NCBI RefSeq assembly: GCF_003003125.1
Contig: NZ_PVTZ01000013.1
Location: 1 to 64,000 of the forward strand
DNA: 64,000 nt
Source of the DNA: Laceyella sediminis
GTDB lineage: Bacteria; Bacillota; Bacilli; Thermoactinomycetales; Thermoactinomycetaceae
Direction of reading: 5' to 3'
The notes below the pieces were generated by a model. It saw only the letters and a program-made list of their open reading frames with translations, was not told where the DNA came from and ran no database searches. Below are positions 42,892-53,559 of the stretch, piece after piece. Each line of letters starts with the position of its first letter. The stretch's first letter is position 1. The position numbers were made by a program, and so were the translations under genes.

Positions 42892-44289
42892 TCAATTTTG
42901 GTCAGTGAGAGGCACCAGGGTCATGCCGATTGTAAACGTGATCCAACCACCGTGTTGCTCGACGTTGTAGCTATAGCCATGGCGTTCCAAAATGGTTTTC
43001 ACTACTGCTAGGCCGAGACCGGTTCCGGAGCGTCCTTTGTCCCTTGCTTCGTCTAAGACGAAAAACGGTTTCCAAATATGGTTCAAGTGTTTCGTTTCCT
43101 GCGCCAGCCCATTGGCAATATGCAGGAAAAGGTGTTGTTCTCCGGCAGACCAGTGAATCTTAATCTGTCCGTTATCCGTGTATTTTGTTGCGTTGCGAAG
43201 CAAGTTGTGAAAAACCATTTTCAATTTTTCCGGGTCGGCCCGAATTTGCCATTGGTCCGGCTGAGACGGCTCAGCATAACGGCAGGTGATTTTCTCTGTT
43301 TCGAAGATGACCCGATGCTGGGCCAGGCAGGATTCCCATAGCGCCACCGGGTGACAAAGGGTCAAGTGAAGCGGGTCTTGCTCCAACTTCGCATAGCTTA
43401 ATAACTGATCGATTAAGCTGGACATCCGTTCGGCCTGGGAAACGATCGTGTCGAGATAGGTGCCGTCATCCAGATCATCTTTGATGCCCATGGAGTAGGC
43501 TTGGATCAAAGCCAAGGGGGTCTTCAATTCATGCGTCACATCTGCTGTCAGGCGCTTCAAGTCTTGGTTTTTCTGGGTCAACTCCTGATGCGCCTGTTGT
43601 AGCTTCTGGCTCATCTGATTGATGGAGTGGGCTAGCTCTTCGATTTCATCGTTGGTTTGGATGGCCACTTGTTGGAATTTCAGGTCCGCGATCTCCTGCG
43701 CTGCCCGTTTAAGCTGATCCAACGGCTTGCTGATGCGCCGAGAGAAGGCCCACACCCAAATCAACGCGATGACAAGCGCCAAGGTGAACAACAACCCGTT
43801 GAATTGATTTATCATCTGAATGATTTCATTCATGTGTGCCAAGGGAATGCCGATCAAGATGATGTCATTTCCTTTTGTTATATATCGCACATAAAAGCTG
43901 GATTTTTGTTTCTTTTGGTCATAAATTTTGTTGACGGAGTGTCTTGAATCAAGTTGACTGATCACTTCGGCCGTGATCCAAAACCGATTGAGGGAAACTC
44001 CCTGCCGTGCGAGCAAGTGGGACGCATATTCATTTAATGCGTCAAGTGACTGTGACCGGGGAACGGCGACGATGGCCACGTCACTTTGTTGGTTGAGCGA
44101 TTCGATTTTACGGGGCAGATTTTCTGTGGACGTATCTGCTAGTTCTTGCGAGATTTGCAATAATCGTTGTTTGGTCTGATGCAGGTAATAGGGACGAAGG
44201 AAGAAATGGGAGACCAGCAACAAGCACACCAGCAAACTTAAGATGACCGCTGACACGCTAATGGCGATCTTTGCACCCAGCTTATTCAT
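42892..44289 (-). CDS. two-component sensor histidine kinase
   Basis: A 465-residue membrane kinase. Two helices (about 8-30 and 165-185) bracket an extracytoplasmic sensor domain of about 130 residues. HAMP follows, then a HisKA domain with H253 in VTHELKTPLALIQ, and HATPase_c with N box NLLRNATKYTDN and G box KGRSGTGLGLAVVK. ATG 44289 is used because it begins MNKLGAKIAI just before helix 1 and overlaps the end of the response regulator gene by eight bases; the ORF could extend to 44361. It pairs with the preceding regulator. The signal is unknown. Confidence 0.93.
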   Translation of the reverse strand: MNKLGAKIAISVSAVILSLLVCLLLVSHFFLRPYYLHQTKQRLLQISQELADTSTENLPRKIESLNQQSDVAIVAVPRSQSLDALNEYASHLLARQGVSLNRFWITAEVISQLDSRHSVNKIYDQKKQKSSFYVRYITKGNDIILIGIPLAHMNEIIQMINQFNGLLFTLALVIALIWVWAFSRRISKPLDQLKRAAQEIADLKFQQVAIQTNDEIEELAHSINQMSQKLQQAHQELTQKNQDLKRLTADVTHELKTPLALIQAYSMGIKDDLDDGTYLDTIVSQAERMSSLIDQLLSYAKLEQDPLHLTLCHPVALWESCLAQHRVIFETEKITCRYAEPSQPDQWQIRADPEKLKMVFHNLLRNATKYTDNGQIKIHWSAGEQHLFLHIANGLAQETKHLNHIWKPFFVLDEARDKGRSGTGLGLAVVKTILERHGYSYNVEQHGGWITFTIGMTLVPLTDQN

Positions 44290-44929
44290 TGGTCGTTTCC
44301 CAACTATATCCCAAGCCGCGATGTGTTTTGATCCAGCCTGCTCCGATCTTTTCGCGGACACGGCGGATGTGCGTGTCTACGGTTCGCTCTTCCCCGATGT
44401 AATCAAGTCCCCACACCGTGTCCAGCAGTTGCTTGCGCCCGAAGATTTGTCCCGGATGGGTGGCCAAGCATTTTACCAGTTCAAATTCGGTTTTGGTCGC
44501 CATTACGTCAACCCCGTCGCGGTAAATTTTATTTGCCCCCAAATCGATCATGAGTGCTCCATAGCATAATCGCTGATCGGCGCCGAGAAGCCGTTTGGCC
44601 CTAGCCAACAAGATGCGCGGATCAAAGGGTTTGCGGAGGTAATCATCTGCCCCCGCTTCCAAAGCCAACAGTTCATCTTCCACTTCACTCTTGGCAGTTA
44701 ACAGCAACACTTTGGTTTCCCTGATTTTTTTCATTTCCTGGCACACCTGAATCCCAGAGCCGTTGGGCATCATCCAATCTAAAATGGCCAGGTCGATCGG
44801 CTTGCTATAAAACAGGCGCATGGCGGTCTCGCCGTCTCCCGCTGTCATCACCTCATATCCTTCTTTTTCAAAATAAGCTTTTAAAATCAATTGCATCGGC
44901 TTTTCGTCATCTGCTATCAACACTCGCAT
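44282..44929 (-). CDS. OmpR-family response regulator
   Basis: A 215-residue DNA-binding response regulator. The receiver domain has phospho-acceptor D51 in LAILDWMMPNGSG, acidic D8-D9 and K101 (LRKPFDP). The winged-helix output domain is at the C-terminus (FGRKQLLDTVWGLDYIGEER, TVDTHIRRVREKI). First gene of a regulator-kinase pair that may also control the downstream glycosidase-like lipoprotein. It diverges from the rraA-like gene. Confidence 0.94.
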   Translation of the reverse strand: MRVLIADDEKPMQLILKAYFEKEGYEVMTAGDGETAMRLFYSKPIDLAILDWMMPNGSGIQVCQEMKKIRETKVLLLTAKSEVEDELLALEAGADDYLRKPFDPRILLARAKRLLGADQRLCYGALMIDLGANKIYRDGVDVMATKTEFELVKCLATHPGQIFGRKQLLDTVWGLDYIGEERTVDTHIRRVREKIGAGWIKTHRGLGYSWETTNE

Positions 44930-45085
44930 GGTTTCATTCCTTTGCTGAAAAATATTTCATACATAGACCTGTTTGCAAATAGGGTACGTATCGTAGTCTA
45001 CCGCAAATTAACACCTTGATCGGTGAATTTTCTTTTGACATCAAGAAAGTCATGTTAGGCAAAATAAAATATATTTTCTGAAAAA

Positions 45086-45094
45086 TGTTATAAT
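45086..45094 (+). promoter_or_regulatory. extended -10 promoter TGTTATAAT
   Basis: TGTTATAAT is a perfect extended -10 element 65 bases upstream of the rraA-like start. No -35 at the right distance was found (TTGACA at 45035 is too far), which is common for extended -10 promoters. Confidence 0.6.
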
Positions 45095-45158
45095 AGAGAA
45101 ACCGTTGCGGTTGTGATCAACCGACTTCTCATCACGAACTAGACAAGGAGGAAGCGAG

Positions 45159-45779
45159 ATGGAGCCGATCGTCAACCAATTTAAAGAAATTCCCACCACT
45201 TGCATCTCTGATGCGATGAAAGGGATGAACAGCCTTGATCCTGCCATCAAACCGCTACAAGAAGAGTATAAGATCGCTGGCCGGGCGTATACGGTTAATC
45301 TGCCGGCGAACGACAACTTGGCCGTCCTGAAGGCGATCAGAGAGGCAAAGCCTGGCGATATTGTGGTCATTGATGCCAAAGGCTACATGAATAATGCCAT
45401 AGCCGGTGATTTTGTGGTGGGCATGGCCCAAACGATGGGGTTGGGCGGGCTGGTTGTGGATGGTGTCATTCGCGATTCGGTCGACATCAAGGCGTTGGGG
45501 TTCCCCGTCTTTTGTCGGGGGACGACTGTGGCCGCCAGCGGCAAAGCGGGGGCGGGACAAACGGGTGTGCCCATTTCCTGCGGAGGGGCTCCGATCCATC
45601 CGGGGGACATGATCGTGGGTGATGCGGATGGGGTGATCGTGATTCCGCGCGCGTCAGAACAGGAGGTATTGCAAAAAGCGTTGGACAAATTGGCAAAAGA
45701 TGAAGAACGTGCCCGTTCTCTATTGGGAAATCCCGATGCGGTCATCCGCTACATCGACCGCATGCTAGATTCAAAATGA
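45159..45779 (+). CDS. RraA-like protein (possible HMG/CHA aldolase-oxaloacetate decarboxylase)
   Basis: A 206-residue member of the RraA/demethylmenaquinone methyltransferase-like superfamily. The active-site strands GDFVVGMAQTMGLGGLVVDG and VIRDSVDIKALGFPVFCRGT carry the GxGGxVxDGxxRD pattern that binds pyruvate and a divalent metal in HMG/CHA aldolases. It is therefore more likely an aldolase or decarboxylase than an RNase E inhibitor, since Bacillota lack E. coli-type RNase E. The start follows AAGGAGGAAGCGAG. Monocistronic with a strong terminator. Substrate unknown. Confidence 0.88.
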   Translation: MEPIVNQFKEIPTTCISDAMKGMNSLDPAIKPLQEEYKIAGRAYTVNLPANDNLAVLKAIREAKPGDIVVIDAKGYMNNAIAGDFVVGMAQTMGLGGLVVDGVIRDSVDIKALGFPVFCRGTTVAASGKAGAGQTGVPISCGGAPIHPGDMIVGDADGVIVIPRASEQEVLQKALDKLAKDEERARSLLGNPDAVIRYIDRMLDSK

Positions 45780-45783
45780 ACTG

Positions 45784-45822
45784 AAAAGAACATCCAATCC
45801 CCTGGCGGTTGGGTGTTCTTTT
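45784..45822 (+). terminator. terminator of the rraA-like gene
   Basis: AAAAGAACATCCAA pairs with TTGGGTGTTCTTTT (one wobble) across an 11-base loop, followed by CGTTTC. Confidence 0.8.
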
Positions 45823-45990
45823 CGTTTCATTGACAAGAAGAGTTTTGGACGAAGCGCGGTTTTTTTCGCTGTGAGAAAAGGGGGAAAAAGTTTCTCTGTC
45901 ATCGAATTTCATTTTACTGTTCACAAATAATGAAAAAATCATCGGCGATATTTTTTATTGAAACATTAAAATTGAAATAGGGGCTGCGGG

Positions 45991-47361
45991 GTGATATTTG
46001 TAATGATTGAAACGAAATCATACCCATCGCGCGCAGACAGATATTTACAAAATCACTTGCATCCGCTTGTTATCTTTCTCCTTTTTGGAACGGCGCTTAT
46101 CCGTGTTGCCGCTTTTATGAGTTTGCCGTTTTTAGCCTTTTACTTGACGTCGACATTCCATTTTAACTCCTTTCAAACAGGGGTTGTTATCGGTATGTCC
46201 GGCCTTGGAGGGGCGATCGGGGGGATCATTGGCGGAGGATTGTCCGATCTGTTCGGGCGTAGGCGTATATTAAACCTGACCATGATCGGTTGGACAAGCA
46301 TTTTTTTCATGTATTTGTTTGCGTCGGAGTATGTGCATTTTATTGTGTTGAGTTTTTTGCATGGATTGTTCCGGTCATTTTTTGACCCGATTTCTCAAGC
46401 ATGCATGTCAGATTTGACGTCAGAAGAAAAGCGGTTGCAGGTATTTAGTTACCGTTATGTGGCTCTGAATGTGGGGATGGTGACGGGTCCCATGCTAGGG
46501 GCGTATTTGTTTCACTGGCTTGGCATTCAAACCTTTGCCGTCGCGGGAGCCATTTTTGCCTTGTATAGCGTGATGCTCCGGTCTCGGCTTTCCCGCTACC
46601 GTCACCGGTTGAACAAGCCTCCAGCCGAACGGCGGGCGCATTTGGTCAACTGCCTGCGGGTTATTACCCGAGATCGGGCATTGGGTTATTATATCTTGGG
46701 AGGCACGCTGTTTTTTATGGTTTACTCCCAAATGGAATCCAATTTGCCCATCTACTTGTCCAATGAAATTCCGGACGGCAGCAAGATTTATCCCATTTTG
46801 CTCGTGATTAATGCGGGCCTGGTGATTTTAATGCAACGGCTGATCTCCAAATGGTCAGAAAAGAAACATCCGCTCAGTAGCATCGTGTTGGGTTCTTGTT
46901 TGTATACACTGGGCTTTTACTGTTTTTCAGTGAATGAAAATCCATTCATGTTTATAGCGGGTATGTCATTTCTCACCTTTGGCGAGATGTTTATCTTTCC
47001 CGTCACCAACCAACTGACGGATCAATTGGCAGATGAGAGATACCGCGGTGCTTATTATGGGGCGGCCAATTTCGCACAGCTGGGTTTGTGCGTGGGCCCG
47101 ATTCTTGGCGGGTGGCTCTTGAAGCAGTTCGATGGCTTGACCATGTGGAATATTACCGCGGTCATTTCCATCCTGATCTTGTGGTTTTACGCCATGGGTT
47201 ATCGGAAATATACTTTCAGGCGGCAGGTGGCGGTGGTGGACATCGTCTATCGGGTGTTATTGGATCTCAAATTAGTGTTTGTTGTCAAAGTGGTTCTCAA
47301 ATTAATTCCATTCGCCGTTTTCTCTGGGATCATCTGGCATCTATTGCGAAAATCCCCCTAA
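45991..47361 (+). CDS. major facilitator superfamily transporter (DHA1-like)
   Basis: A 456-residue transporter with twelve predicted helices. The loop 2-3 signature GGGLSDLFGRRRILN matches the MFS motif GxxxDRxGRR. The first helix block begins HPLVIFLLFGTALIRVAAFM. A drug or metabolite exporter is likely, but the substrate cannot be assigned. The start may be GTG 45991 or ATG 46003; neither has a strong ribosome site (GGGGCTGCGGGGTG lies close). A terminator follows. Confidence 0.88.
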   Translation: MIFVMIETKSYPSRADRYLQNHLHPLVIFLLFGTALIRVAAFMSLPFLAFYLTSTFHFNSFQTGVVIGMSGLGGAIGGIIGGGLSDLFGRRRILNLTMIGWTSIFFMYLFASEYVHFIVLSFLHGLFRSFFDPISQACMSDLTSEEKRLQVFSYRYVALNVGMVTGPMLGAYLFHWLGIQTFAVAGAIFALYSVMLRSRLSRYRHRLNKPPAERRAHLVNCLRVITRDRALGYYILGGTLFFMVYSQMESNLPIYLSNEIPDGSKIYPILLVINAGLVILMQRLISKWSEKKHPLSSIVLGSCLYTLGFYCFSVNENPFMFIAGMSFLTFGEMFIFPVTNQLTDQLADERYRGAYYGAANFAQLGLCVGPILGGWLLKQFDGLTMWNITAVISILILWFYAMGYRKYTFRRQVAVVDIVYRVLLDLKLVFVVKVVLKLIPFAVFSGIIWHLLRKSP

Positions 47362-47373
47362 TCGATGAGCACT

Positions 47374-47406
47374 CCCCGTGCTGGCTTTTGCCGCGCGGGG
47401 TTTTTC
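47374..47406 (+). terminator. terminator of the MFS gene
   Basis: CCCCGTG pairs with CGCGGGG region at 47392-47400 across a 10-base loop, followed by TTTTTC. Confidence 0.7.
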
Positions 47407-47428
47407 TGTGTGGAGAGAAGTTATTTTC

Positions 47429-47457
47429 TTGACAAAAAGGTTAACTGACATTAATAT
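47429..47457 (+). promoter_or_regulatory. SigmaA promoter of the marR-emrB operon
   Basis: TTGACA (47429-47434) and TAATAT (47452-47457) are separated by exactly 17 bases. The downstream AT-rich stretch with TCATGTCATATAATTAATTG may hold the MarR site. This is the best housekeeping promoter seen in the window. Confidence 0.8.
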
Positions 47458-47515
47458 TTAGGTTTGTGTTATATTCATGTCATATAATTAATTGTGCGGT
47501 TTAATATTTGGGGTG

Positions 47516-47956
47516 ATGATCATTCAAAATATGGACTCCTACATCAACCGATTGTTCCGTGCAATCATGCTGGCGATGGAGCAGATGAAGCCTGGGTTGA
47601 AAAAGAGCTTGGAAGAGGAAGGAGTGACTTCGACCCAATTTTACATTTTGCTCTATCTGCTGAAGAACGGGGGAAGCAAAGTGTCCGACCTGGCCAAGTG
47701 GATGGAGGTGAAACCCAGTGCGGTGACGACGATTATCGACCGACTGGTGCACCATGGGTTTGTCTCACGGGAACATGACGAGGCGGATCGCAGAATTGTC
47801 CGCATCCGCTTGACCGAGGGTGGAAAGGAACGATTGGAAGGGATCAAGAGCAAGCGCTTAAACATTCTCAAAGAGCAGTTGACGCATCTGTCCGAGGCGG
47901 AGATTCGGATGCTTACGGACTTGTGTGAAAAAATCGCGGGCATTACGCCTGAATAG
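47516..47956 (+). CDS. MarR family transcriptional regulator
   Basis: A 146-residue MarR-type dimeric repressor. The winged helix covers SDLAKWMEVKPSAVTTIIDR (recognition helix) and the wing EHDEADRRIVRIRLTEGG. N- and C-terminal helices form the dimer interface. ATG 47516 is used; ATG 47531 (MDSYINRL) is possible. It is the first gene of an operon with an EmrB-like exporter 105 bases downstream, a classic arrangement in which drug binding derepresses the pump. Confidence 0.91.
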   Translation: MIIQNMDSYINRLFRAIMLAMEQMKPGLKKSLEEEGVTSTQFYILLYLLKNGGSKVSDLAKWMEVKPSAVTTIIDRLVHHGFVSREHDEADRRIVRIRLTEGGKERLEGIKSKRLNILKEQLTHLSEAEIRMLTDLCEKIAGITPE

Positions 47957-48052
47957 AAAGGAGTTCGCAAGAGGAAGAGCAAAACAAGATGTTTTTTCTC
48001 ATCCGCGAACGATTAGAAATCATCGTTTGTCAAAATTATATATTTGAAATGA

Positions 48053-49675
<1,623 letters not shown>

Positions 49676-49692
49676 GCCGCACAATAGATGAA

Positions 49693-49727
49693 AAAACTCC
49701 AGGCACTGTAGCGTGCCTGGAGTTTTT
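49693..49727. terminator. bidirectional terminator between emrB-like and floT-like genes
   Basis: AAAACTCCAGGCAC pairs perfectly with GTGCCTGGAGTTTT around TGTAGC. T runs on both strands let it serve both convergent operons. Confidence 0.92.
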
Positions 49728-49729
49728 TG

Positions 49730-51238
49730 TTATTCTTTCTCTGTTAATTTCGCAGTCGGTTCCGCCGATTTGACCGGAATATGGTTGGTTTGGGTCAACC
49801 CTTGGATGATTTGATTCAAGTCGATGCCGGAGACGCTTTTTAGCATTTCCGGAGTTTGCGCCATCAAATTGGTGACATAATTGCTCACTTTGGCGGCACC
49901 TTGGCCGTTTTCGCCAGAAGCGTCAACCACGGTCAACTTATCGATGTTGCTCAGCGGTTGAGCGACTTGTTTAGCTAGTTCAGGCAGCATTTTGGCGATG
50001 AGATCAAGCACAGCGGCTTGCCCGTAACTTTCAAACGCTTCCGCCAGCTTTTGTTTGGCTTCTGCTTCTGCCAACCCTTTGGCACGGATGACTTCTGCTT
50101 GGGCAATCCCTTCCAATTTCTCTACTTCCGCTTTAGCCAATCCTTTGGCTTTGACTGCTTCCGCTTCGGCATTCCCTTTGGCCTTGATCGTAGAGGCTTC
50201 TGCTAGGGCGCGGGCTTCCTGTTCAAAGCGGAGAGCCTTGGCTTCCTGTTCTTTGGCGTAGCGGTCGGCGTCTGCTTTTTTGCGTACTTCGGCATCGTAT
50301 TGTTTTTCACGGCGTGTAATTTCTTTTTCTTCCAATTCGATCATTTTTTGCTTTTTGACCAGTTCGATTTCCATCTGTTCGCGAACCACTTGTTGTTTAA
50401 AACGGTTCTCTTGCAAATGGTAAGCTTGGTCTGCTTCCGCCCGTTTCATATCCTGTTCGATTTTAAATTCGGAGATGCGCAGTTCTTTGTTCTTTTGCGC
50501 TTCAGCGATGTTGGTTTCAGAAATGAGAGAAGCTTTGGTTCCTTCTTCACGCGCTTTGGCGGTTTGGATTTCTGTGTCGCGGATGGCGTTGGCTTCGGCG
50601 ATGTCGGCGTCGCGGCGCACCATGGCGATGCGGGGCCGGCCGAGTGCTTCGAGGTAGCCGTTTTTGTCGCGCACGTCTTTGATGGTGAACGACACGATCT
50701 GCAAGCCCATTTTCTTCAGGTCGCGTGCGGCGACGGTTTGCACTTCTTGGGCGAATTTCTCCCGGTTTTTGTACACTTCTTCTACTGTCATCGTGCCAAG
50801 AATGGCGCGCAGATGCCCTTCCAGCACTTCACGGGCTTCGTCGTTCAATACGTCATCACTTTTGCCCATGAACTGCTCAGCTGCTGTCGCCACATCTTCC
50901 AAAGCCCCGCCGATCTTGATGATGGCGACGCCGTCCACCATGATCGGCACGCCTTGTTCGGTGTAGACTTCAGGGGTGGAAACAGTCAACTTATGGGACA
51001 GTAGGCTCAATTTTTCGGCCCGTTGGAAGATGGGAACGATAAAAGCGCCACCGCCGCGAATGATTTTGATTTTCTTGTTAGCGTCATCGGTCAATACATT
51101 TTTGCTTCCCAACATGCTTCCGGTGACAATCATGGCTTCATCTGCGCCTACGGTTTTGTAACGGGCCCAAAAGGCTATCCCAAGAAAAACCAATGCAGCG
51201 AATACGACCAAAATAATTTCGAATGTTGCCAAATGCAT
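49730..51238 (-). CDS. floT: flotillin-like protein (FloT/YuaG)
   Basis: A 502-residue flotillin. An N-terminal membrane hairpin (TFEIILVVFAALVFLGIAFW) precedes a PHB/SPFH domain (about 30-200) and a long alanine/glutamate-rich coiled coil with repeated AEA..KAKGLAKAE units (about 330-400). It organises membrane microdomains with NfeD-type partners and affects signalling, secretion and fluidity. ATG 51238 follows AGGAG by five bases; an in-frame TTG is directly upstream. It lies 23 bases downstream of the yuaF-like gene, the same order as yuaF-yuaG in B. subtilis. Confidence 0.94.
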   Translation of the reverse strand: MHLATFEIILVVFAALVFLGIAFWARYKTVGADEAMIVTGSMLGSKNVLTDDANKKIKIIRGGGAFIVPIFQRAEKLSLLSHKLTVSTPEVYTEQGVPIMVDGVAIIKIGGALEDVATAAEQFMGKSDDVLNDEAREVLEGHLRAILGTMTVEEVYKNREKFAQEVQTVAARDLKKMGLQIVSFTIKDVRDKNGYLEALGRPRIAMVRRDADIAEANAIRDTEIQTAKAREEGTKASLISETNIAEAQKNKELRISEFKIEQDMKRAEADQAYHLQENRFKQQVVREQMEIELVKKQKMIELEEKEITRREKQYDAEVRKKADADRYAKEQEAKALRFEQEARALAEASTIKAKGNAEAEAVKAKGLAKAEVEKLEGIAQAEVIRAKGLAEAEAKQKLAEAFESYGQAAVLDLIAKMLPELAKQVAQPLSNIDKLTVVDASGENGQGAAKVSNYVTNLMAQTPEMLKSVSGIDLNQIIQGLTQTNHIPVKSAEPTAKLTEKE

Positions 51239-51261
51239 CAATCTCCTTTCAATTTCGATAG

Positions 51262-51762
51262 CTAGCGTGAAGATACATATAAAACTTGGTCTTTCACGTC
51301 GATGACGATTACGGTGGAACCCATGGGAATTTCTGTTTGCTCGTAGCTTGCGGCAATTTGATTGGTTTGGCCAGCGGCGGTAAGAATCATGACTTCTCCA
51401 AAACCATGGCTGGGAATGGTGACGGTCACTTCTCCTTTTTTACCCCGCAAATCGGCCAAGCGAAACCCAGTGGAATTTTCCGTTAATTTACTTGGCCGCA
51501 CAATCCCGATGTACAACAGAATGGAGGAAAGCACGGCGGAGATTAGCGCCCCGGCTAGACTGGCAATGCTGGAGAGCGAGGTGGCTTGGCTTAGAATTAA
51601 TCCAGCTCCGCCGAACACGGTGATCGCCCCAACCAGGGTGACCGGATGAATAGCTGGGATGCCGATGTCGACATCCATGAGGCCGTCTCCAATCAAAAGC
51701 ATGACAATGGCGAACAGGAATCCGCCGGCTAGACACCCCCAAAAAATGATGTGCAGATCCAT
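51262..51762 (-). CDS. yuaF: NfeD-like membrane protein (YuaF)
   Basis: A 166-residue protein: three membrane helices (about 5-85) and a C-terminal OB-fold (RGKKGEVTVTIPSHGFGEVM, IPMGSTVIVIDVKDQVLYVS). It partners flotillin. The start is strongly supported by AAAGGAGG with a six-base spacer. In B. subtilis the operon is under SigmaW; here TATAAT is visible upstream (minus strand, 51797-51792) but TTGACA is 23 bases away, so the promoter is not settled. Confidence 0.91.
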   Translation of the reverse strand: MDLHIIFWGCLAGGFLFAIVMLLIGDGLMDVDIGIPAIHPVTLVGAITVFGGAGLILSQATSLSSIASLAGALISAVLSSILLYIGIVRPSKLTENSTGFRLADLRGKKGEVTVTIPSHGFGEVMILTAAGQTNQIAASYEQTEIPMGSTVIVIDVKDQVLYVSSR

Positions 51763-51912
51763 GTGGCGCCTCCTTTGCAGCTTCTCTTTTTATTATACGA
51801 AAAGAAGAAATAACGTGGCTTGTCAATTTTAGAAATATTATTTTATAGAAAATAATCTTGGTAAAAGGTCTGGACAGCTGCTTTGTAGTGAGAGTGATTT
51901 CCCAACTCCCGC

Positions 51913-51942
51913 TTGACACGCGATCAATATTGTTAAAATAAT
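51913..51942 (+). promoter_or_regulatory. promoter of the Cu-Zn superoxide dismutase gene
   Basis: TTGACA (51913-51918) is followed by TAAAAT (15-base spacing) or AATAAT (18-base spacing). The expected start of transcription near 51948 falls on the in-frame ATG at 51949, which argues for the downstream TTG as the translation start. Confidence 0.6.
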
Positions 51943-51975
51943 GAATAAATGGAAAAGTCAAGGGGGTTGGGGAGT

Positions 51976-52515
51976 TTGCATATTAAATGGGGTTGTCTTG
52001 TTTGGGCTTGCTTAGCCGTGACGGGTTGTGCCAGCGATGTACCTGTTAGCGATGACAAGCCGTCTGTCACCGTCAACCTGTTGAATTCGCAAGGAGTCAA
52101 GATCGGCACCGCGGTGTTAACAGAAGAGAAGGCCGGAGAAGGGGTGAAAATCCAGCTCAAGGCGAGCAAGCTTTCTCCAGGGCCACATGGCTTCCACATT
52201 CATGAAACGGGTCAATGCACACCGCCCGATTTCAAATCGGCGGGCGGACATTTTAATCCTCATCACAAAGCGCATGGAAAGTTGAACCCCAACGGCGCCC
52301 ATGCCGGCGATTTGGATAATATCGTCGCTGATGCAAAGGGCAATGTGCACAGCGAGCAAGTGGCCAAGGGAGTCACTCTGGCCAAAGGCCAGCCGCATTC
52401 GTTGTTTAAAAGCGGGGGGACGTCCTTGGTAATTCATGAAGGACCAGATGATTTGAAAACCGATCCTGCGGGAAATTCGGGAAAACGGGTTGCCTGTGGC
52501 GTTATTCAGCCATGA
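51976..52515 (+). CDS. Cu-Zn superoxide dismutase lipoprotein (YojM-like)
   Basis: A 179-residue exported lipoprotein that dismutates superoxide outside the membrane. The lipobox is AVTGC. Copper and zinc ligands are in GFHIHETGQC, GGHFNPHHKAHG and LVIHEGPDD; the arginine and cysteine near the C-terminus are in RVACGVI, which with C of GQC forms the conserved disulfide. TTG 51976 is preferred: AGGGGG lies nine bases upstream, and ATG 51949 sits at the likely transcription start. Unlike B. subtilis YojM, no copper ligand loss is evident by eye. Single gene. Confidence 0.9.
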   Translation: MHIKWGCLVWACLAVTGCASDVPVSDDKPSVTVNLLNSQGVKIGTAVLTEEKAGEGVKIQLKASKLSPGPHGFHIHETGQCTPPDFKSAGGHFNPHHKAHGKLNPNGAHAGDLDNIVADAKGNVHSEQVAKGVTLAKGQPHSLFKSGGTSLVIHEGPDDLKTDPAGNSGKRVACGVIQP

Positions 52516-52672
52516 TTGGGTTGATCGGGAAAATCTCTTTGCTCATCTCTGGTTCGTTTTGGGCACAATAGAGGGAAGCTGTGAAGCGCTCTTTCTTGAC
52601 GCAGATGGTTTATTTATATAAAGTAACTAACATAAAGTAATTTTAAATCATCGTACGTTCGGAGGGGTTTTC

Positions 52673-53440
52673 ATGCTTCCCGCCTTATTTTTGGCACATG
52701 GATCGCCGATGTTGGCTATCGAACAGACAGATTACACGCAGTTTCTTGAGCGGCTCGGCCAAACGTTTAAACCAAAAGCGATTGTCATTTTTTCAGCGCA
52801 TTGGGAAAGTGAAGTGCAAAGCATTTCCTCCACTGATGGCGTGTATGAAACGATTCATGATTTTTATGGTTTTCCAGAAGAGCTATACGCCATTCGCTAT
52901 CCGGCCAAAGGATCGGTACAGTTAGCCGAACGGTTGGCTGAGATGTTTGCTGATGGTGGGATCGAGGTTCGTAAAGACCGCTCACGGGGATTGGATCATG
53001 GTTCATGGACGCTGTTGCATCGTATGTACCCACAAGCCGATATACCGGTAATCCAGCTTTCTGTCCATCCTTTTTTGCCTCCTGAGACACAGTTCAATAT
53101 AGGGGCATGTTTGCGCGGAATCGGAGACCAAGGGATCTTGGTGATCGGAAGCGGTGTGACCGTGCATAATTTGCGGGAGCTCAAGTGGGAACAGACCACC
53201 TCTGAACCTTGGGCCGTCTCCTTTGACGATTGGCTGGTGGAAAAGGTGCAAGCCAAGGATTGGGACAACTTGTTCCGATACGCAGAGTTGGCCCCTTATG
53301 CCGGCATGGCCGTCCCCAGACCGGAACACTTTGTCCCGCTTTTCATCGCCATGGGTAGCGGAAGTCCGCAGGCGGAAGCCAAAGTGCTACACCGTAGTTA
53401 TGACTTGGGAACATTGAGCTATCTGTGCCTGCAATTTTAA
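52673..53440 (+). CDS. LigB/DODA-type extradiol dioxygenase family protein
   Basis: A 255-residue non-heme dioxygenase of the class III extradiol (4,5-DOPA dioxygenase/YgiD) family. Metal-binding histidines lie in LFLAHGSPM and IVIFSAHWES, with further conserved GLDHGSWTLLHRMYP and GVTVHNLREL. It probably opens catechol-type rings, or acts as a detoxifying dioxygenase for quinone/catechol stress, using Fe(II) or Zn. The start follows CGGAGGGGTTTTC. Monocistronic; the AT-rich 5' region TATAAAGTAACTAACATAAAG carries a tandem direct repeat TAACTAACATAAAGTAA that could be an operator. Confidence 0.87.
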   Translation: MLPALFLAHGSPMLAIEQTDYTQFLERLGQTFKPKAIVIFSAHWESEVQSISSTDGVYETIHDFYGFPEELYAIRYPAKGSVQLAERLAEMFADGGIEVRKDRSRGLDHGSWTLLHRMYPQADIPVIQLSVHPFLPPETQFNIGACLRGIGDQGILVIGSGVTVHNLRELKWEQTTSEPWAVSFDDWLVEKVQAKDWDNLFRYAELAPYAGMAVPRPEHFVPLFIAMGSGSPQAEAKVLHRSYDLGTLSYLCLQF

Positions 53441-53470
53441 GGAGCGATCACCTTATTACCAAGGAAGACT

Positions 53471-53545
53471 CTAGGACTGTCTGGCAAAACAAGTGGGCGC
53501 GTGCTTCATCAGGCGTGAAGTAAATGGAAATGCGTTTTTATCAAC
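53471..53545. mobile_element. degenerate relative of the MITE-like element
   Basis: CTAGGACTGTCTGG, CAAGTGGG and GCGTGAAGTAAATGGAAA match in order the segments CTAGGGCGTGTCTGG, CAAGTTGG and GCGTGAAGCGAATGAGAA of the element at 17556. The right inverted end is not recognisable, so this is a decayed or partial copy. Confidence 0.5.
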
Positions 53546-53559
53546 TATACCCCTAAACG

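Noticed and set aside
45035-45040. TTGACA as the -35 element of the rraA-like promoter
   Set aside because: It is 48 bases from the -10 element at 45089, far beyond the usual 17; the extended -10 element is a better explanation.
50300-51004. A 234-codon open frame on the plus strand
   Set aside because: Antisense to the flotillin gene; a phenylalanine-rich translation is the expected complement of the glutamate/lysine-rich coiled coil.
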